DNA from: Nitrososphaeraceae archaeon
GTDB lineage: Archaea; Thermoproteota; Nitrososphaeria; Nitrososphaerales; Nitrososphaeraceae
Assembly (NCBI GenBank): GCA_025922735.1
Contig: JAICHI010000063.1
Location: 1-6,654 of the forward strand
Reading direction: 5' to 3'
Length of the DNA: 6,654 bases
Shown here: piece by piece, positions 5,649 to 6,654 of the stretch
How the letters are laid out: every line of letters starts with the position of its first letter
Numbering within the stretch: position 1 is the stretch's first letter
Translations under genes and position numbers: made by a program
The notes under the pieces: model-generated
Database searches by the model: none
Seen by the model: the letters and a program-made list of their open reading frames with translations, nothing else
What the model was told of the DNA's origin: nothing

Positions 5649-6392
5649 ATGGAACCGAAAATAAGAATAGGAACATCTGGTTATTCATATTCTTGGAACA
5701 AAGCCAAGCCAGATGCATTTGAATAGTATATCGGTCAAGGTTTCAACTCCGTTGAGATTAATTATAGCTTTTACCGCTTCCCGCAAGTCACATCAATAAA
5801 ATTATGGCGAGCCAAGGCTCCAAAAGATTTCACATTTTCAATCAAGGTACACCGTTCAGTTACGCATTACAACAGACTAAAAAAACCGAGGTCAATTCAG
5901 CTTTGGGATGAGTTCTTGAAGAATTTTGAGCCACTTGAAAACAAGATTGACTTTTGGCTCTTTCAGATGCCAGCAAACTTTAAATTTAAACCAGAGAATC
6001 TGGAGAGAGTAAAGTCCTTTTTTAATAGTGAGAGCATCATGCATCAGATTATATCTCGCAAGAAAGCAGTTATCGAATTCAGAGATTCTTCTTGGTGGAA
6101 CGAACACTCTTTAAAAGAGATTGAAAAAGCAGGTATTGTATTTTGTTCTGTCGATGCTCCCAGCCTGCCAAATGAAATTATCACCACAAGTGACGCTATC
6201 TATCTAAGACTCCATGGTACCAAGACTTGGTACAATTATCTCTATCCGGAGAAAAGGTTAAAGGAAATAGTATCAGATATGTTAGGAAAGCAAGCACAGA
6301 AAAAGGCGATTTACCTAAATAATGATCACGGCATGCTAGAGAATGGATTATTCCTTATGAAAAGTTTTTTACAAAAACAAAGAGATTCTTAA
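5649..6392 (+). pseudogene. DUF72-family protein with in-frame TAG at codon 26
   Basis: One frame of 247 codons, close to the usual DUF72 length, is open from ATG 5649 to TAA 6390-6392 except for a single TAG at 5724-5726. It opens MEPKIRIGTSGYSYSWNKAK, the family's 'IGTSGYSY' strand. After the TAG it reads YIGQGFNSVEINYSFYRFP, KAPKDFTFSIKVHR, FWLFQMPANFKF, AVIEFRDSSWW and AIYLRLHGTKTWYNYLYPEK, all characteristic TIM-barrel-like blocks of the family. Family members often have Trp where the TAG stands ('LEWY'), so a TGG-to-TAG change is the simplest explanation. The rest shows no further damage, which suggests a recent mutation, a sequencing error or readthrough. No ATG follows the TAG in frame; the first candidate restart is TTG 5916, which lacks the barrel's first strands. 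The function of DUF72 is unknown. Confidence 0.85.
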
Positions 6393-6396
6393 TTAC

Positions 6397-6549
6397 ATGT
6401 CCAGCGCCTATCAGAAGAATTCAATTTCGACTAAAGGAGCCGAGATAGGGACACTCTCACAGATTACTCATGCTAACGCTAAATCCTCCTCAGAAGAATT
6501 TCTAGGCAACGAGACAAGTACTACCATCAAAGGTTCTATAAACTACTAG
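6397..6549 (+). CDS. Possible small ORF, 50 residues
   Basis: A frame beginning ATG TCC AGC five bases after the DUF72 stop stays open for 50 codons and ends at TAG 6547-6549. The product is polar and Ser/Thr-rich (for example HANAKSSSEEFLGNETSTT), with no membrane segment, cysteine pair or known motif. No ribosome-binding site is seen. A frame this long can occur by chance, so this is only a candidate. Confidence 0.2.
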   Translation: MSSAYQKNSISTKGAEIGTLSQITHANAKSSSEEFLGNETSTTIKGSINY

Positions 6550-6616
6550 AGCACGCAACCAAGTATTACACTTTATTGTCGGAAACTCTTTTATGAAGAC
6601 ATCGCTAGATTTTCCT

Positions 6617-6654
6617 AAATATTTATCTCTGTGAATACTTGGCGTTTGGAAATG
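6617..6654 (+). promoter_or_regulatory. Possible promoter and start of the next gene
   Basis: An AT-rich TATA-like stretch (AAATATTTAT, about 6617-6626) lies about 30 bp before an ATG that forms the last three bases of the window. This is the spacing of a leaderless archaeal gene and matches the htpX layout. The coding part is outside the window, so the call rests on spacing alone. Confidence 0.25.

Noticed and set aside
5525..5722. GTG-started 65-codon ORF before the DUF72 gene
   Set aside because: It runs into the DUF72 coding region in a different frame, has no recognisable motif and covers the gene's probable promoter; most likely a chance frame.
6411..6500. 11-bp direct repeat TCAGAAGAATT at 6411-6421 and 6490-6500
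   Set aside because: Only two copies, low complexity and no associated structure; not enough for a CRISPR, an attachment site or an element end.

Overview
The window most likely comes from an archaeon of the Nitrososphaeria (Thaumarchaeota), probably a soil or freshwater Nitrososphaera-like lineage. The basis is the gene set: an NADPH:F420 oxidoreductase, the archaeal PspA / PspAA / PspAB / HtpX envelope-stress set, TATA-box promoters placed for leaderless or short-leader transcripts, and few Shine-Dalgarno sites. The lineage is inferred from gene content and sequence resemblance only. No rRNA, tRNA, CRISPR array or intact mobile element is visible. Layout: positions 1-1388 are gene-poor. They hold a perfect 22-bp palindrome (105-126), what looks like the frameshifted C-terminal remnant of a winged-helix regulator (about 160-292), one unrecognised 152-codon ORF (313-771), and about 600 bases of apparently decayed DNA that ends in a single TPR-like helix pair (1389-1475). 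That TPR scrap is in frame with, and directly precedes, an intact npdG-type F420-NADP reductase (1515-2189). A small two-helix membrane protein follows (2233-2547), then a microsatellite that would encode eight histidines. The centre (2623-5318) is a compact envelope-stress module made of two convergent two-gene units. On the plus strand, pspA overlaps pspAA by four bases (ATGA). On the minus strand, htpX leads directly into pspAB. The 3' ends of pspAA and pspAB overlap by 17 bp. PspA would form the membrane-protecting coiled-coil scaffold, PspAA and PspAB are its usual archaeal partners, and HtpX is a membrane zinc protease for misfolded membrane proteins. Two features are odd: PspAA carries an acid-free, Lys/Arg-rich N-terminal tail of about 60 residues, and pspAB has no standard start codon ahead of its conserved N-terminus. 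The right end holds a TATA promoter for htpX (minus strand), then a DUF72-family gene (5649-6392) that is intact except for one in-frame TAG at codon 26, then about 260 bases with a 50-codon ORF of doubtful reality. The last three bases are an ATG about 30 bp downstream of a TATA-like element, possibly the start of the next gene.
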